Below are positions 24,353 through 34,147 of a stretch of 46,417 bases of DNA, piece by piece. Below the pieces are notes generated by a model. The model saw only the letters and a list, made by a program, of their open reading frames with translations, was not told the origin of the DNA and searched no databases. How positions within the stretch are numbered: the stretch's first letter is position 1; each line of letters opens with the position of its first letter. Origin of the DNA: an uncultured Clostridia bacterium (GTDB taxonomy: Bacteria > Bacillota > Clostridia > Oscillospirales > Acutalibacteraceae); the NCBI GenBank assembly GCA_944376265.1, contig CALWCD010000008.1, positions 1-46,417 of the forward strand, read 5' to 3'. Made by a program: the position numbers and the translations under genes.

Positions 24353-25572
24353 AGGACAAAGAACATGCTGGCCGTGTAAACCAGGACAATGGCCACCATT
24401 ACCCAGAACAGGGGTGCCCGGACCATGACCACAGCGCTTTCTCCTGCTCCCAGAGGCTGGGCAGGCCCGTCATATCGGGGAGAACGGTAGGAGATAAACA
24501 TGTCCCGCTTTACCAGCACCAGGAAAATCAGGGCCAAAATTCCCGCGCCAATGGGGACCAGCGTGAGAAGGTTGTCCGCCAGGTAAGCCTTGTCCCCGAA
24601 GAAAAACTGGGTGTGGGCCCCAAAGGTGGCGATAAAATTGTTCAGGCCGTGAATGAGAATGGTCAGCCACAGGTTGTTGGTCTTTGCGTAGATAAACCCG
24701 AACACCAGTCCGGAAATGGTGGCGAACACCACATTGGGGAAATTCAAGTGGGCCATGCCGAACACCAGGCCCGACGCCACAATGGAAAACCCAAGGCCAT
24801 ACTTCCGCAAAGCGGAAAGCACCACTCCCCGGAACACCATTTCCTCGATAAAGGGAACCAGCACCGCCACCACAGCAATTTCCAGCAGGATGGCCTCCAG
24901 GGAATCCGCGTTGGAGGTGTAGGAGGGAGAAGATTCGTAGCCGAATTTTTCCAAAAACTCGCTGATGAAAAACGCGGGGTAATTCCCCAGCAGGGAAAGG
25001 GCCAGGCCCCCCAGCACACACAGCAGTCCTCCCGAAAAGCCCACCTTTTCAAACTTCAGGTAGTCGGAAGGGTCCTTCCTGCGGAAGATGAGATAGGCCA
25101 CAAAGGGCAGCCCTGTGGACAGAGGCACCAAAATCCCGGAAAGCCACAGGTACCCAATGCTGTTGCTGAGAATGTCCACACCCAGCATCATCAGCAGGGT
25201 GGTAAAGGGGATGGACCAGAAAAAGGACAGTCCAACCTGGGCCAGCAGAAGCAGGCACATCCTGTTGAATGTCCGGGACGCGCCCTGTTTTCTGGGGTCC
25301 TTGGGGGGCTTGCCTCCATTCACCACAAAGGGGGCTCCCCCATACCATACGGGCCCGGGATAGGCACCCCAAAACACAGGGGGCGCCGCTTGAGGGGGCA
25401 CCGGAGCCTGAGGATACCCCGGCGCCGCTTGGGGAGGCACCGGAGCCTGAGGGTACCCCGGCGCCGCTTGAGGGGGCACCGGAGCCTGAGGGTATCCCGG
25501 CGCCTCTTGGGTCTGAGGGCAGCCTTCCGGCGGGGCATTGCCGCCGGGGGGCGGTGTAAAGCCGTTGTTCAC
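24349..25572 (-). CDS. CPBP-family intramembrane metalloprotease with Pro-rich N-terminal repeats
   Basis: A 407-residue membrane protein. The first 85 or so residues are rich in Pro, Gln, Ala and Gly and contain three copies of a 13-residue unit (APGYPQAPVPPQA). About eight membrane segments follow, with the CPBP motifs EEMVFRG, FGMAHLN and HGLNN, which form the metal-binding active site. Family members include CAAX-type proteases and bacteriocin-immunity proteins. The substrate is unknown. I place the start at GTG 25572, because AGGAGG lies exactly 8 nt before it. Open codons continue to 25614, at the htpG stop. tadA is coupled downstream. Confidence 0.82.
   Translation of the reverse strand: MNNGFTPPPGGNAPPEGCPQTQEAPGYPQAPVPPQAAPGYPQAPVPPQAAPGYPQAPVPPQAAPPVFWGAYPGPVWYGGAPFVVNGGKPPKDPRKQGASRTFNRMCLLLLAQVGLSFFWSIPFTTLLMMLGVDILSNSIGYLWLSGILVPLSTGLPFVAYLIFRRKDPSDYLKFEKVGFSGGLLCVLGGLALSLLGNYPAFFISEFLEKFGYESSPSYTSNADSLEAILLEIAVVAVLVPFIEEMVFRGVVLSALRKYGLGFSIVASGLVFGMAHLNFPNVVFATISGLVFGFIYAKTNNLWLTILIHGLNNFIATFGAHTQFFFGDKAYLADNLLTLVPIGAGILALIFLVLVKRDMFISYRSPRYDGPAQPLGAGESAVVMVRAPLFWVMVAIVLVYTASMFFVL
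25389..25505 (-). repeat. Three tandem 39-bp repeats inside the CPBP gene
   Basis: Units of 39 bp at 25389-25427, 25428-25466 and 25467-25505 differ at only a few positions and each encode 13 residues. The number of units may vary between strains by slippage without breaking the frame. Confidence 0.85.
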
Positions 25573-25613
25573 GGTATCGACCTCCTTTGCCATAGAATCC
25601 TCACAAAAGCCCA

Positions 25614-27506
25614 TTACAGAAGCTGGCAGAGCTTCTGGGAGAAGTCCGCAGGGTCCTCCAGGGAAATGCCCTCAATAAGCAGGGCCTGGTCGTAGAGGAT
25701 CTCAGCGTAGAGCTTCAGCCGGTCCTTGTCGTTCTGGTACAGGTCGCACAGCCGCTGGAAAATGGGATGCTCCCCGTTTACCTCCAGCACACGCTGGGCC
25801 TTGATCTTCTCCCGGGCAGGCATGGCGTTGAGCACCTTCTCCATCTCGGTGGTGATCATACCATCGGTGGTGATGCACACGGCGTGGCTCTTCAGCTTGC
25901 CGGACACCCGCACGTCGGTCACCTTGTCTCCCAGGGATTCCTTCAGGAAGGTGAGCATTTCCTTGTTCTGCTCCGCCAGTTCCTTGGTCTTTTCCTTTTC
26001 CTCGCTGGTCTCCAGCTCCAGGTCGTCGGAGGAGATGTTGCGGAACTCCTTGTCGTCGTACTTCATCAGCATCCGCAGGGCGAACTCGTCCACGTTGTCG
26101 GTGAGGCACAGCATCTCCATGCCCTTCTCCTTGAGAGTTTCCGCCTGGGGAAGGCCCATCACCCGCTCCACGGTCTCGCCGCAGCCGTAGTAAATGTACT
26201 TCTGCTCCGCCTTCATCCGGGAGACATACTCCTTCAGGGTGACAAGCTTCTTCTCCGTGGAGGAGTAGAACAGCACCAGGTCCTTCAGCTCTTCCTTCTT
26301 GGCGCCGTAGTTGTCGTACATGCCGTACTTCAGCTGGAGGCCAAAATTCTTAAAGAACTCCTCGTACTTCTCCCGGTCGTTGTTCAGCATGGAGGTGAGC
26401 TCCGAGGTGATCTTCTTCTCCAGCCGGCCGGCAATCAGCTTCAGCTGACGGTCATGCTGGAGCATCTCACGGGAGATGTTCAGAGACAGGTCCTGGGAAT
26501 CCACCAGGCCCTTGACAAAGCTGTAGCAGTCAGGCAGCAGGTCGGCGCATTTCTCCATGATGAGCACGCCGCTGGCGTAGAGCTGCAGCCCCTTTTCGTA
26601 CTCCCGGGTGTAGTAGTCCATGGGAGCGGTCTTGGGAATGAACAGCAGGGCCGTATAGGTAGCGGCGCCCTCGGTGGAGGTGCGGATCACCTTCAGGGGC
26701 TCCTGCCAGTCGTAGAATTTTTCCTTGTAGAAGGCCCCCAGCTCCTGGTCGCTGACTTCGGAACGGGACTTCTTCCAGATGGGGGTCATGCTGTTGAGGG
26801 TTTCGGTCTCGAATACGGTCTCGTACTCCGGGTCCTTGCCGTCCACGCCGGTGCCCTCTTTCACCTTGGTGTGCTGCACTTCCATGAGAATGGGATAGCG
26901 GATGTAGTCGGAATACTTCTTCACCAGCTCCTGCACCCGGAACTGATCCAGGAACTCGCTGTACCGCTCGTCCTCGGTGTCGGGCTTCAGGTACAGGGTG
27001 ATGGTGGACCCGTGGCCCTCTTTGGCGCCGGGGGTGATCTCGTAGCCGGAAAGGCCCTCGGACTCCCAGTGCCAGGCCTCCTCCGAGCCGAAGGCCCGGG
27101 TGTCCACCGTGACACGCTGGCTCACCATGAAGGCGGAGTAGAACCCTACGCCGAACTGGCCGATGATGTCCACGTCCTCCTTCTTCTCCGCCTCCTGCTT
27201 GAACTGAAGGGAACCGCTGCGGGCGATGATGCCCAGGTTCTGGTCCAGCTCTTCCTGGGTCATGCCGATGCCGTTATCGGTGATGGAAATGGTGCGGGCC
27301 TCCTTGTCCACCTCCAGGCGGATGGAGAAATCCTCCCGGGAAAGGCCGGTGGCGCCGTCCTCCAACGTGCGGTAATACAGCTTGTCAATGGCGTCGCTGG
27401 CGTTGGAGATCAGCTCCCGGAGAAAGATCTCCTTGTGGGTGTAAATGGAGTTGATCATCAGGTCCAACAGACGTTTTGATTCCGCTTGAAATTCTTTCTT
27501 TGCCAT
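25614..27506 (-). CDS. htpG: Molecular chaperone HtpG (Hsp90)
   Basis: A 630-residue Hsp90. The N-terminal ATP-binding domain carries ELISNASDAIDKLYY, ITDNGIGMT and IGQFGVGFYSAFMV. The middle domain contains GVVDSQDLSLN-like GLVDSQDLSLNISREMLQ, and the C-terminal dimerisation part is of normal length. It helps fold client proteins under stress. AGGAAG precedes the ATG. It stands apart from mutS2 by a terminator and about 150 nt. I saw no CIRCE element upstream. Confidence 0.95.
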   Translation of the reverse strand: MAKKEFQAESKRLLDLMINSIYTHKEIFLRELISNASDAIDKLYYRTLEDGATGLSREDFSIRLEVDKEARTISITDNGIGMTQEELDQNLGIIARSGSLQFKQEAEKKEDVDIIGQFGVGFYSAFMVSQRVTVDTRAFGSEEAWHWESEGLSGYEITPGAKEGHGSTITLYLKPDTEDERYSEFLDQFRVQELVKKYSDYIRYPILMEVQHTKVKEGTGVDGKDPEYETVFETETLNSMTPIWKKSRSEVSDQELGAFYKEKFYDWQEPLKVIRTSTEGAATYTALLFIPKTAPMDYYTREYEKGLQLYASGVLIMEKCADLLPDCYSFVKGLVDSQDLSLNISREMLQHDRQLKLIAGRLEKKITSELTSMLNNDREKYEEFFKNFGLQLKYGMYDNYGAKKEELKDLVLFYSSTEKKLVTLKEYVSRMKAEQKYIYYGCGETVERVMGLPQAETLKEKGMEMLCLTDNVDEFALRMLMKYDDKEFRNISSDDLELETSEEKEKTKELAEQNKEMLTFLKESLGDKVTDVRVSGKLKSHAVCITTDGMITTEMEKVLNAMPAREKIKAQRVLEVNGEHPIFQRLCDLYQNDKDRLKLYAEILYDQALLIEGISLEDPADFSQKLCQLL

Positions 27507-27592
27507 ACTTACAGTTACTTCCTTTCGCTATAGAAACAAACAGCACAAGGCTGAGTGCAAACGGGATTCAGAACTAAAGTTCATTGTAATAC

Positions 27593-27628
27593 AAAACCGC
27601 CCTTTTCGCAAGGGCGGTCCTGGTTTCT
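27593..27628 (-). terminator. Terminator after mutS2
   Basis: On the minus strand ACCGCCCTT and AAGGGCGGT form a stem with a short loop followed by TTTTG, about 30 nt after the mutS2 stop. Confidence 0.7.
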
Positions 27629-27656
27629 TTACAATTTGGAAACAGACCTTTCACGG

Positions 27657-30011
27657 TTATTTCAGCTCCGCGATGGTGACCCCGCTTTCCCCCTCGCCGT
27701 AGGTGCCAAGGCGGAAGCTTTTCACCTGGGCGCACCGGCGCAGATGCTGCTGCACCGCCGCCCGCAGAGCGCCGGTCCCCTTGCCGTGGATAATGGTCAC
27801 CTGGGACAGGTGCATCCGGGAGGCACGGTCCAGGAAGGAGTCCACCTCCATCAACGCCTCTTCCACGGTCTGGCCCCGCAGGTCCAGGCTGGAGGAAGCC
27901 TCCGGGGTGGAGACAGACTTGGTCACGGTCCGGCCGGGCTGCTTCTTTTTCATCTGCCGCTTGCTCAGCAGCCGGATGTTGGACAGAGGCACCCGGGTCT
28001 TGATGATCCCCGCCTGAACCAGCACAAAGCCGTCCTTGGGAGCCTCCAGCACGGTGGCGTCCTTGTCGATGCCGTAAATGAGCACATCGTCTCCCGGCAC
28101 CAGCGCCCGGGGCAGCACATAGTTGTCGTCCCGCCGCTGATGCACCGGGTCGGACAGGCCCTCCAGCTCCTTCATCCCGGAGCGCAGCCTGGCTTTCTGC
28201 TCGGCGGAGAGCTCCTTGTTCTTCTGGCGGCGCAGCTCCTCCAGCTCGTTTACCAGGGCGTCCGCCCGCTGCCGTGTCTTCTGGACAATCTGGGCGGCCT
28301 CCTGCCGGGCGCGCTCCACTTCCTTTTTGGCCTGGGACTGGGCCTCTTCCTTCAGCCGTTCCGCCTCCTGGGCGCTCTCCTTGGCCTTTGCCGCGGAAGT
28401 CCGCAGCTCCTCCATCTGGGTCTCCATGGCCCGGCGGTCCTCTTCCAGCCGGCCCACCACCTGCTCGAAGGCGTTGCTCTCCCGGCTCACCAGCTCCCTG
28501 GCCCGGTCCACAATGGTCTCCGCCATGCCCAGCCGCTGGGAGATGGCAAAAGCGTTGGATTTCCCCGGCACGCCGATGAGCAGCCGGTAGGTGGGCCGCA
28601 GGGTGGCCACGTCAAATTCGCAGCAGCCGTTCTCCACCCCCGCCGTCTGAATGGCGTAGGCTTTCAGCTCCGCGTAGTGGGTGGTGCAGGCCAGCCTTGC
28701 TCCCTTGTACCGAAGCTCCTGGATAATGGCTTCCGCCAGGGCGGCGCCCTCCACCGGGTCGGTGCCGGCGCCCAGCTCGTCCAAAAGGATCAGGCTGCTG
28801 TTGTCCGCCACCTGAAAGATCTTGATGATGTTCACCATGTGGGAGGAGAAGGTGGACAGGGACTGCTCAATGCTCTGCTCGTCCCCGATGTCCGCCAGAA
28901 TGTGCCGGAACACCGACACCCGGCTGCCCTCCCCCACGGGAAGCATCAGGCCGCACATGGCCATCAACGTCAGCAGGCCGATGGTTTTCAGCGCCACGGT
29001 CTTGCCGCCGGTGTTGGGACCGGTGATGATAAGGGTGTCAAAATCCACCCCCAGGGTGATGTCCGTAGGCACCACCTTGTCCTTGGCAATCAGGGGATGC
29101 CGGGCGCTGTGGAGGACGATCTTCCCATCCTCTCCCACCTGGGGCACCACCGCTTTCATCTTGTAGGCCACCTGGGCCTTGGCGAAGATCAAGTCCAGCT
29201 GCACGGCGTACTGGTAGCTCTCGATGATGGAATCGGCAAAGGACCCCGCCTCCCCGGAGAGCTCCAGCAGAATCCGGGAGATCTCCTCCTGCTCGTCGGA
29301 GCGGAGCACCCGGATCTCGTTGTTGGCCTCCACCACGCTCATGGGCTCCACAAACACGGTGGCGCCGCTGGCGGAGGTGTCGTGGACCAAGCCCGGCACT
29401 TCTCCCCGGAACTCCGCCTTCACCGGCACCACGTACCGCCCTCCCCGCTGGGTGACGATGCTCTCCTGCAAATGGCGCTGGTGGGCGGGGGAATGGATCA
29501 GCTTGTCCAGCTGGTCCCGCACCCGCTGGGACGCCGCCCGGATCTTCCGGCGAATGGTGGCCAGGGCCGGGGAGGCGTTGTCCGCCACCTCTTCCTCGCT
29601 GACGATACAGGTGAAGATTTTCTCCTCCAGGTACTTGTTGGGGGCCAGCACCTCAAACCGGCCGGTAAGGGCGGTTCGGACGCTTTCGCTTTTGCCCCAC
29701 CACTGGGTCAGGCCCCGAATGGTCCGCAGGGTGGCGCCGATATCCAGCAGCTCCCGCAGCCCCAGGCCGCCTCCCGCTTGGGCGCGGCGAAGGGGATTGG
29801 TCACGTTTTTCATGCCGTAAAAGGAGGGCGCTCCAAACTTGGCCATGGCCACAAAGGCGGCGTCCGTCTCCTCCAGAAGCCATTTGGCTTCCGCCGCAGT
29901 GAGCACCGGCTCCAGTTCCCGGGCCAGCTGGGCACCGTCGGCACTGGAGGCCTCTTCCGCCACCATCTCTAAAATTTTATCCAGCTCTAACGCTCGGCAA
30001 TGTTTGTCCAT
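27657..30011 (-). CDS. mutS2: Endonuclease MutS2
   Basis: A 784-residue MutS homologue without the mismatch-recognition domain. It shows a core helical region, an ATPase with Walker A ITGPNTGGKTVALKT, Walker B LILLDELGAGTDPVEGAALA, a long coiled coil (about 515-600) and a C-terminal Smr nuclease domain with DLRGQTVEEALMEVDSFLD and IIHGKGTGALR. MutS2 suppresses recombination and, in Bacillota, helps rescue collided ribosomes. It lies downstream of recO on the same strand, a common local order. Confidence 0.95.
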   Translation of the reverse strand: MDKHCRALELDKILEMVAEEASSADGAQLARELEPVLTAAEAKWLLEETDAAFVAMAKFGAPSFYGMKNVTNPLRRAQAGGGLGLRELLDIGATLRTIRGLTQWWGKSESVRTALTGRFEVLAPNKYLEEKIFTCIVSEEEVADNASPALATIRRKIRAASQRVRDQLDKLIHSPAHQRHLQESIVTQRGGRYVVPVKAEFRGEVPGLVHDTSASGATVFVEPMSVVEANNEIRVLRSDEQEEISRILLELSGEAGSFADSIIESYQYAVQLDLIFAKAQVAYKMKAVVPQVGEDGKIVLHSARHPLIAKDKVVPTDITLGVDFDTLIITGPNTGGKTVALKTIGLLTLMAMCGLMLPVGEGSRVSVFRHILADIGDEQSIEQSLSTFSSHMVNIIKIFQVADNSSLILLDELGAGTDPVEGAALAEAIIQELRYKGARLACTTHYAELKAYAIQTAGVENGCCEFDVATLRPTYRLLIGVPGKSNAFAISQRLGMAETIVDRARELVSRESNAFEQVVGRLEEDRRAMETQMEELRTSAAKAKESAQEAERLKEEAQSQAKKEVERARQEAAQIVQKTRQRADALVNELEELRRQKNKELSAEQKARLRSGMKELEGLSDPVHQRRDDNYVLPRALVPGDDVLIYGIDKDATVLEAPKDGFVLVQAGIIKTRVPLSNIRLLSKRQMKKKQPGRTVTKSVSTPEASSSLDLRGQTVEEALMEVDSFLDRASRMHLSQVTIIHGKGTGALRAAVQQHLRRCAQVKSFRLGTYGEGESGVTIAELK

Positions 30012-30094
30012 GATATGTTTCCTCGCGGTTCTTGAAAGTGTAGCTATGTTCTATCTTTAGATATCATCCGCCCGTTTTCGGAACGCCGGCCCGT

Positions 30095-30838
30095 TCACAG
30101 CAGGCTGTAATAGAAGTCCAGAGTCTTGGGCCGCTTTTGCAGAATGTGCACCGTGTAGGCCTCGGCAGCAGCGGAAAGCTCCTGCTGAGCCCCGGGAGAC
30201 ACGGAAAAGGAAAAAATCCGCTCAAAATCCGCCAAAACGATGTGGCGCATGGCGGTGAGCGCCGCGGGAGACAGAGACGCGCAGGGGTCCCCGTTGTCCA
30301 GGTAGCATTCCTTGCAGTAAAGCGTCCCCCGGTTAATCTTGAAATACATCCGCTCCGACTCGTAGGCGCCGCACTGGGCGCAGTAGGCCAGGCTGGGCAT
30401 GTACCCCGCCTCGGAGAGCATGCGCAGCTCCACAATGGCCTTGAGCACCGGCTGGGGCCGGGTGCCCCTGCACAAAAAATGGAGGGCGTTAAGCACCAGC
30501 CGCAGGTACTCCCCGGACTCCACCCCTTCCGGCACCAGCTCCGCCGCCAGCTGGCAGAAATACTGGGCCAGAGCCAGGGCGGTCACGTCTTTGCGCAGGT
30601 CGAAAAACACCTCCAGGGGAAAGGCCTCGTTGATGTTGTAGGCGCCTTTCCCCTTGGAGAGTTTCAAACGGGAATAGCACAGCAGGCCGGTAGCCGCGTT
30701 CTTGCTGTCCTTCAGATTCTTGGCCCGCCGGGCAAAGGCCCGCACCACCCCTTCATCCTTGGTAAGAACCGTCACCAGCCGGTCGCTCTCGCCCACCGTC
30801 TGTTCCTTGATGATCAATCCCTGGGTCTGTACCTGCAC
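30095..30838 (-). CDS. recO: DNA repair protein RecO
   Basis: A 247-residue protein with an N-terminal OB-fold (TQGLIIKEQTVGESDRLVTVLTKDEG), a helical centre and a zinc-binding C-x2-C...C-x2-C pattern (CAQCG and CKECY). RecO loads RecA with RecR and RecF during gap repair. I put the start at GTG 30838, with AGAGG 6-8 nt upstream, which gives the usual family length. The frame is open to 30940, but that extension overlaps the small YqzL-like gene and lacks RecO features. Confidence 0.9.
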   Translation of the reverse strand: MQVQTQGLIIKEQTVGESDRLVTVLTKDEGVVRAFARRAKNLKDSKNAATGLLCYSRLKLSKGKGAYNINEAFPLEVFFDLRKDVTALALAQYFCQLAAELVPEGVESGEYLRLVLNALHFLCRGTRPQPVLKAIVELRMLSEAGYMPSLAYCAQCGAYESERMYFKINRGTLYCKECYLDNGDPCASLSPAALTAMRHIVLADFERIFSFSVSPGAQQELSAAAEAYTVHILQKRPKTLDFYYSLL

Positions 30839-30953
30839 CCTGCACCTCTTCCCCACCGCGGTTTTCCACGCTGTTTCTGATCTGTGTATACCGAATGTAG
30901 TCCTCAATCCTGCCTGTCCGGTAAAAACTTTCCCAAGCACGTTTCACATCCAC
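30753..30953 (-). CDS. Small YqzL-like protein
   Basis: A 66-codon frame starting at ATG 30953 behind GGGGGAAG. The N-terminal half, AWESFYRTGRIEDYIRYTQ, matches the pattern W-x-x-F-x-x-T-G-x-x-x-x-Y of the short YqzL family, often found just upstream of recO in Bacillota. The C-terminal half runs about 86 nt into recO in another frame and looks unconstrained, so the functional part may be only the first 35 or so residues. Its role is not known to me. Confidence 0.55.
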   Translation of the reverse strand: MDVKRAWESFYRTGRIEDYIRYTQIRNSVENRGGEEVQGAGTDPGIDHQGTDGGRERPAGDGSYQG

Positions 30954-31109
30954 AAAAACTTCCCCCTTTCCAAAGGCAGTGCGCCCCGGGTCTATAAGAA
31001 GAGTATTTGCGGAACTTCCCCGCCTATGACAGGAAAAGATTTGTTTGTTCGACGCCCTTCGGCAAACTTCCCGGACGGTTTGTGCTATGGGCCGCCCATG
31101 GAAAAACCT

Positions 31110-32024
31110 TTACAGCTCCAGGTCCTTCTTGGAAAAGCCCAGGCTTTGCAATGTCTCCGGACGCTGGCGCCAGTCCTCCTTCACCTTGACCCACAGCTGC
31201 AAATTCACTTTGCAGTCGAAAAACCGTTCCAGGTCCTGGCGGGCGGCAGTGCCGATCTTCTTCAGCATGGCCCCGCCCTTGCCGATTAAAATGCCCTTGT
31301 GGCCGCTTTTTTCACAGTAGATGGTCACGTCCAGGTCCAGGATGCCCTCCCGGTCCTTCATCCGCTCGGTGACCGCCGCCACTCCGTGGGGCACCTCCTG
31401 GTCCAGCATCCGCAGCACCTTCTCCCGGACAATCTCCGAGGCGATGACCCGCTCCGGCTGGTCGGTAAGGGTATCCTCCGGAAACAGGTGGCCTCCCGGC
31501 AGGCAAAGCTTTTTCAGCTCTTCCATCAGGTCCTTCAACCCGCTGCCGTCCTTGGCGGAGATGGGCACCACCGCCTGGAACTGGTACAGCTGGGAATACT
31601 GGGCGATCTGCTCCATAATGGGGCTTTTGTCCTCCAGCAGGTCAATCTTGTTGATGGCCAGCACCGCAAGCACTTTTCCTCCCTGGAACCGGCGGATCAG
31701 CTCCTGGTCCGCGTGGGACACTTTCGAGCCCGCCTCTGTCACCAGCAGGCAGGCGTCCACGCCGTCCACCGTGCTGGTGACGGACTTCACCATGTAATCC
31801 CCCAGGGAATTTTTGGGCTTTACCAGGCCGGGGGTGTCCAGAAACACCAGCTGGTCCTCCCCCTGGGTGACCACCCCCATGATCCTGGTCCGAGTAGTCT
31901 GGGGCTTCCGGGACACAATGGCGATCTTCTGGCCGATGAGCTTGTTGAGCACCGAGGACTTTCCCACGTTGGGCCTGCCCACAATGGCGATAAACGCCGA
32001 GCGCTGTTGTGCGAAATCGTTCAT
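31110..32024 (-). CDS. era: GTPase Era
   Basis: A 304-residue GTPase: G1 GRPNVGKSS at residues 16-24, switch TTRTRI, G3 FLDTPG, G4 NKIDL, then a C-terminal KH RNA-binding domain with the loop LIGKGGAMLKKIG. Era binds 16S rRNA near its 3' end and assists 30S assembly. It lies after dgkA and before recO. The cytidine deaminase gene often found at this point in Bacillota is absent. Confidence 0.95.
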   Translation of the reverse strand: MNDFAQQRSAFIAIVGRPNVGKSSVLNKLIGQKIAIVSRKPQTTRTRIMGVVTQGEDQLVFLDTPGLVKPKNSLGDYMVKSVTSTVDGVDACLLVTEAGSKVSHADQELIRRFQGGKVLAVLAINKIDLLEDKSPIMEQIAQYSQLYQFQAVVPISAKDGSGLKDLMEELKKLCLPGGHLFPEDTLTDQPERVIASEIVREKVLRMLDQEVPHGVAAVTERMKDREGILDLDVTIYCEKSGHKGILIGKGGAMLKKIGTAARQDLERFFDCKVNLQLWVKVKEDWRQRPETLQSLGFSKKDLEL

Positions 32025-32092
32025 ATGCTATTCCTTTCCACGCAACACAAGGGGGCCCCGCGAAACCGCGGCGCCTCCCGTTGCAGTCCTGT

Positions 32093-32599
32093 TCATTTTT
32101 TCCGGAACGCCTCCAGGCGCTCCTCCACCCAGCCGGGGCCCAAAAAGACGAACCCGGCTGCCGCCGCCAGGGAAAGGACCAGCAGTCCCAACGCCAAGGG
32201 GTGGGCGGCGATCCCCCACAAAAGCTCCCACAGCTCCGGCCGGAACAGAATGACCACACCCACCAACAGGGCCGCAATGGCAGAGAGCAGCACCGCCCCC
32301 GCCGCCATGTCCTTGATGACCCGGATGTAGCGGTTCAGGTTCTTCTGGTTGAAATCGCAGAGCTTCTCCACGGCGGTGTTCAAGGTCTCCGCGGTCATCA
32401 CTCCGCCGATAGCCAAAAGCAGGCAGGCAAACTCCCCACGGCTGAGGGAAAGCTGAGAGGCGAAAAACAGCACGTAAGCGGCCATCACCAGATGGACCCG
32501 CATGTTCCGCTCGGACTTGACACAGGCCCCAATGCCCCGGAAGGCATCGGCAAAGCTGTGCCACATCCGCCGCTCCCCTGCGGGGAACTTGTTATTCAT
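32093..32599 (-). CDS. dgkA: Diacylglycerol/undecaprenol kinase DgkA family, extended
   Basis: A 168-residue membrane kinase. The core shows a cytoplasmic start (SFADAFRGIGACVKSERNMRVH), membrane segments and the catalytic block ETLNTAVEKLCDF. In Gram-positives this enzyme phosphorylates undecaprenol to recycle the cell-wall lipid carrier. The usual length is about 120-130 residues; here an additional C-terminal hydrophobic stretch and a charged tail extend it. The start overlaps the ybeY stop by one base (TAATG). Confidence 0.88.
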   Translation of the reverse strand: MNNKFPAGERRMWHSFADAFRGIGACVKSERNMRVHLVMAAYVLFFASQLSLSRGEFACLLLAIGGVMTAETLNTAVEKLCDFNQKNLNRYIRVIKDMAAGAVLLSAIAALLVGVVILFRPELWELLWGIAAHPLALGLLVLSLAAAAGFVFLGPGWVEERLEAFRKK

Positions 32600-33105
32600 T
32601 ACTCACGGGGAAGGGTGGCGTAGCTGGCGCTGGCGGGCAGGCCCAGCTCCCGCATCACCTGCTCCTCCTTTTCCCGCATGCGCACCCTGGCAAGACCCCC
32701 GGCCTCGTGGTCGTACCCCAGCAGATGGAGCATGGAGTGGGCGGTCAAGAAGCCCATTTCCCGCTCGAAGCTGTGGCCGTAGGTTTTGGCCTGCTCCATG
32801 GCCTTGGGAACGGAGATGACAATGTCTCCCAAAATTTTCGCCCCGGTCTCATGGTTCACGTCGTAATTCCCGTTTTCCCCCATAGGGAAGGAGAGCACGT
32901 CTGTGGGGGCGTCGATATTCCGGTATTGCCGGTTCATTTCCTGGATTTGGTCGTTGTCCACAAAGGAAACGCTGATCTCCGCAGAGTCCTTGAAGCCTTC
33001 CAGCTGAAGCACCGCGTGGCAGCAACGGCGGATGAGCATGCGGATACCGGTGGGGATCTTCACCGCCTTCTGCTGGTTCGAAATGATCACTCTGATTTTT
33101 TCCAT
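32599..33105 (-). CDS. ybeY: Endoribonuclease YbeY
   Basis: A 168-residue metalloenzyme with TDVLSFPMGE and the zinc motif HSMLHLLGYDHE near the C-terminus (three metal-binding His). YbeY acts in 16S rRNA maturation and ribosome quality control. I chose ATG 33105, which begins the typical family N-terminus. The frame is open to 33285, but it overlaps phoH. It is followed by dgkA with a one-base overlap and preceded by phoH, the usual pair. Confidence 0.93.
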   Translation of the reverse strand: MEKIRVIISNQQKAVKIPTGIRMLIRRCCHAVLQLEGFKDSAEISVSFVDNDQIQEMNRQYRNIDAPTDVLSFPMGENGNYDVNHETGAKILGDIVISVPKAMEQAKTYGHSFEREMGFLTAHSMLHLLGYDHEAGGLARVRMREKEEQVMRELGLPASASYATLPRE

Positions 33106-33181
33106 TCTCTGCACCGTTCCTTTCTGTGGGGTCTCCCCGAAATTTTCACCCATTCCCTCACGCCCGTATTGGCGGAGGTTC

Positions 33182-34147
33182 TCACGATTTATTGGCGGTC
33201 CTGCCGGCCCGCTCGTAAGCTTTAATGATATCCTGCACCAGCTTGTGGCGCACCACATCCTTTTCCGTAAACCGGAAAATGGCAATGTCCTCCACGCCCT
33301 TCAAGATGCGCACCGCCTCTTTCAAGCCGGAACGCTTTCCGTCGGGCAGGTCAATCTGGGTGATGTCCCCGGTGATGACCATTTTGGAGTTGAATCCCAG
33401 ACGGGTGAGGAACATTTTCATCTGCTCCCCGGTGGTGTTCTGAGCCTCGTCCAGGATGATGAAGCTGTCGTCCAAGGTGCGGCCCCGCATGTACGCCAAG
33501 GGGGCCACCTCAATGTTTCCCCGCTCCACGTAGCGCTGGTAGGTCTCGGCCCCCAGCATGTCAAACAGGGCATCGTACAAGGGGCGGAGATAGGGGTCCA
33601 CCTTCTGCTGCAGGTCGCCGGGGAGGAACCCCAGCTTTTCCCCCGCTTCCACCGCCGGGCGGGTGAGGATGATCCTGTTCACCTGCTGGGCCCGGAAGGC
33701 ATTCACCGCCATGGCCACAGCCAGGTAGGTTTTGCCCGTGCCGGCGGGCCCCACCCCGATGGTGATGGTGTTCTCCTTGATATTGTCACAATAGGTGCGC
33801 TGGCCCACAGTCTTGGGCTTGATGGGCTTGCCCTTGCTGGTGATGCAGATGCAGTCCCCGGCAAGGCGGGCCACCTTGTCCTCGCTGTCCTCCCCCACCA
33901 TGCGGATGCAGTAGCGCACGTTCTGCTCGGTGAGGGTTTCCCCGCTGCCAATGAGGGTCAGCAGGCTTTTTACGGTGCGGGAGGCTTTGTCCACCGCCTC
34001 CGGGTCGTCCCCGGTAACTTTCAGCTCTGAATCCCGCACCACCAGAGCCACGCCGAATTCCTTTTCGATGAGCCGGACGTTTTCATCGAAGCTGCCAAAA
34101 AGCGTCTCTGCCTGGCCCAGTCTGTCAAGATTGATCTTCTGCTCCAA
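33182..34147 (-). CDS. PhoH-like ATPase
   Basis: A 321-residue protein with an N-terminal RNA-binding-like region and a P-loop domain: Walker [18 protein letters not shown], then [19 protein letters not shown] and Walker [12 protein letters not shown]. PhoH proteins are RNA-linked ATPases usually encoded next to ybeY. A promoter lies about 70 nt upstream and probably drives phoH-ybeY-dgkA-era-recO. Confidence 0.93.
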   Translation of the reverse strand: MEQKINLDRLGQAETLFGSFDENVRLIEKEFGVALVVRDSELKVTGDDPEAVDKASRTVKSLLTLIGSGETLTEQNVRYCIRMVGEDSEDKVARLAGDCICITSKGKPIKPKTVGQRTYCDNIKENTITIGVGPAGTGKTYLAVAMAVNAFRAQQVNRIILTRPAVEAGEKLGFLPGDLQQKVDPYLRPLYDALFDMLGAETYQRYVERGNIEVAPLAYMRGRTLDDSFIILDEAQNTTGEQMKMFLTRLGFNSKMVITGDITQIDLPDGKRSGLKEAVRILKGVEDIAIFRFTEKDVVRHKLVQDIIKAYERAGRTANKS

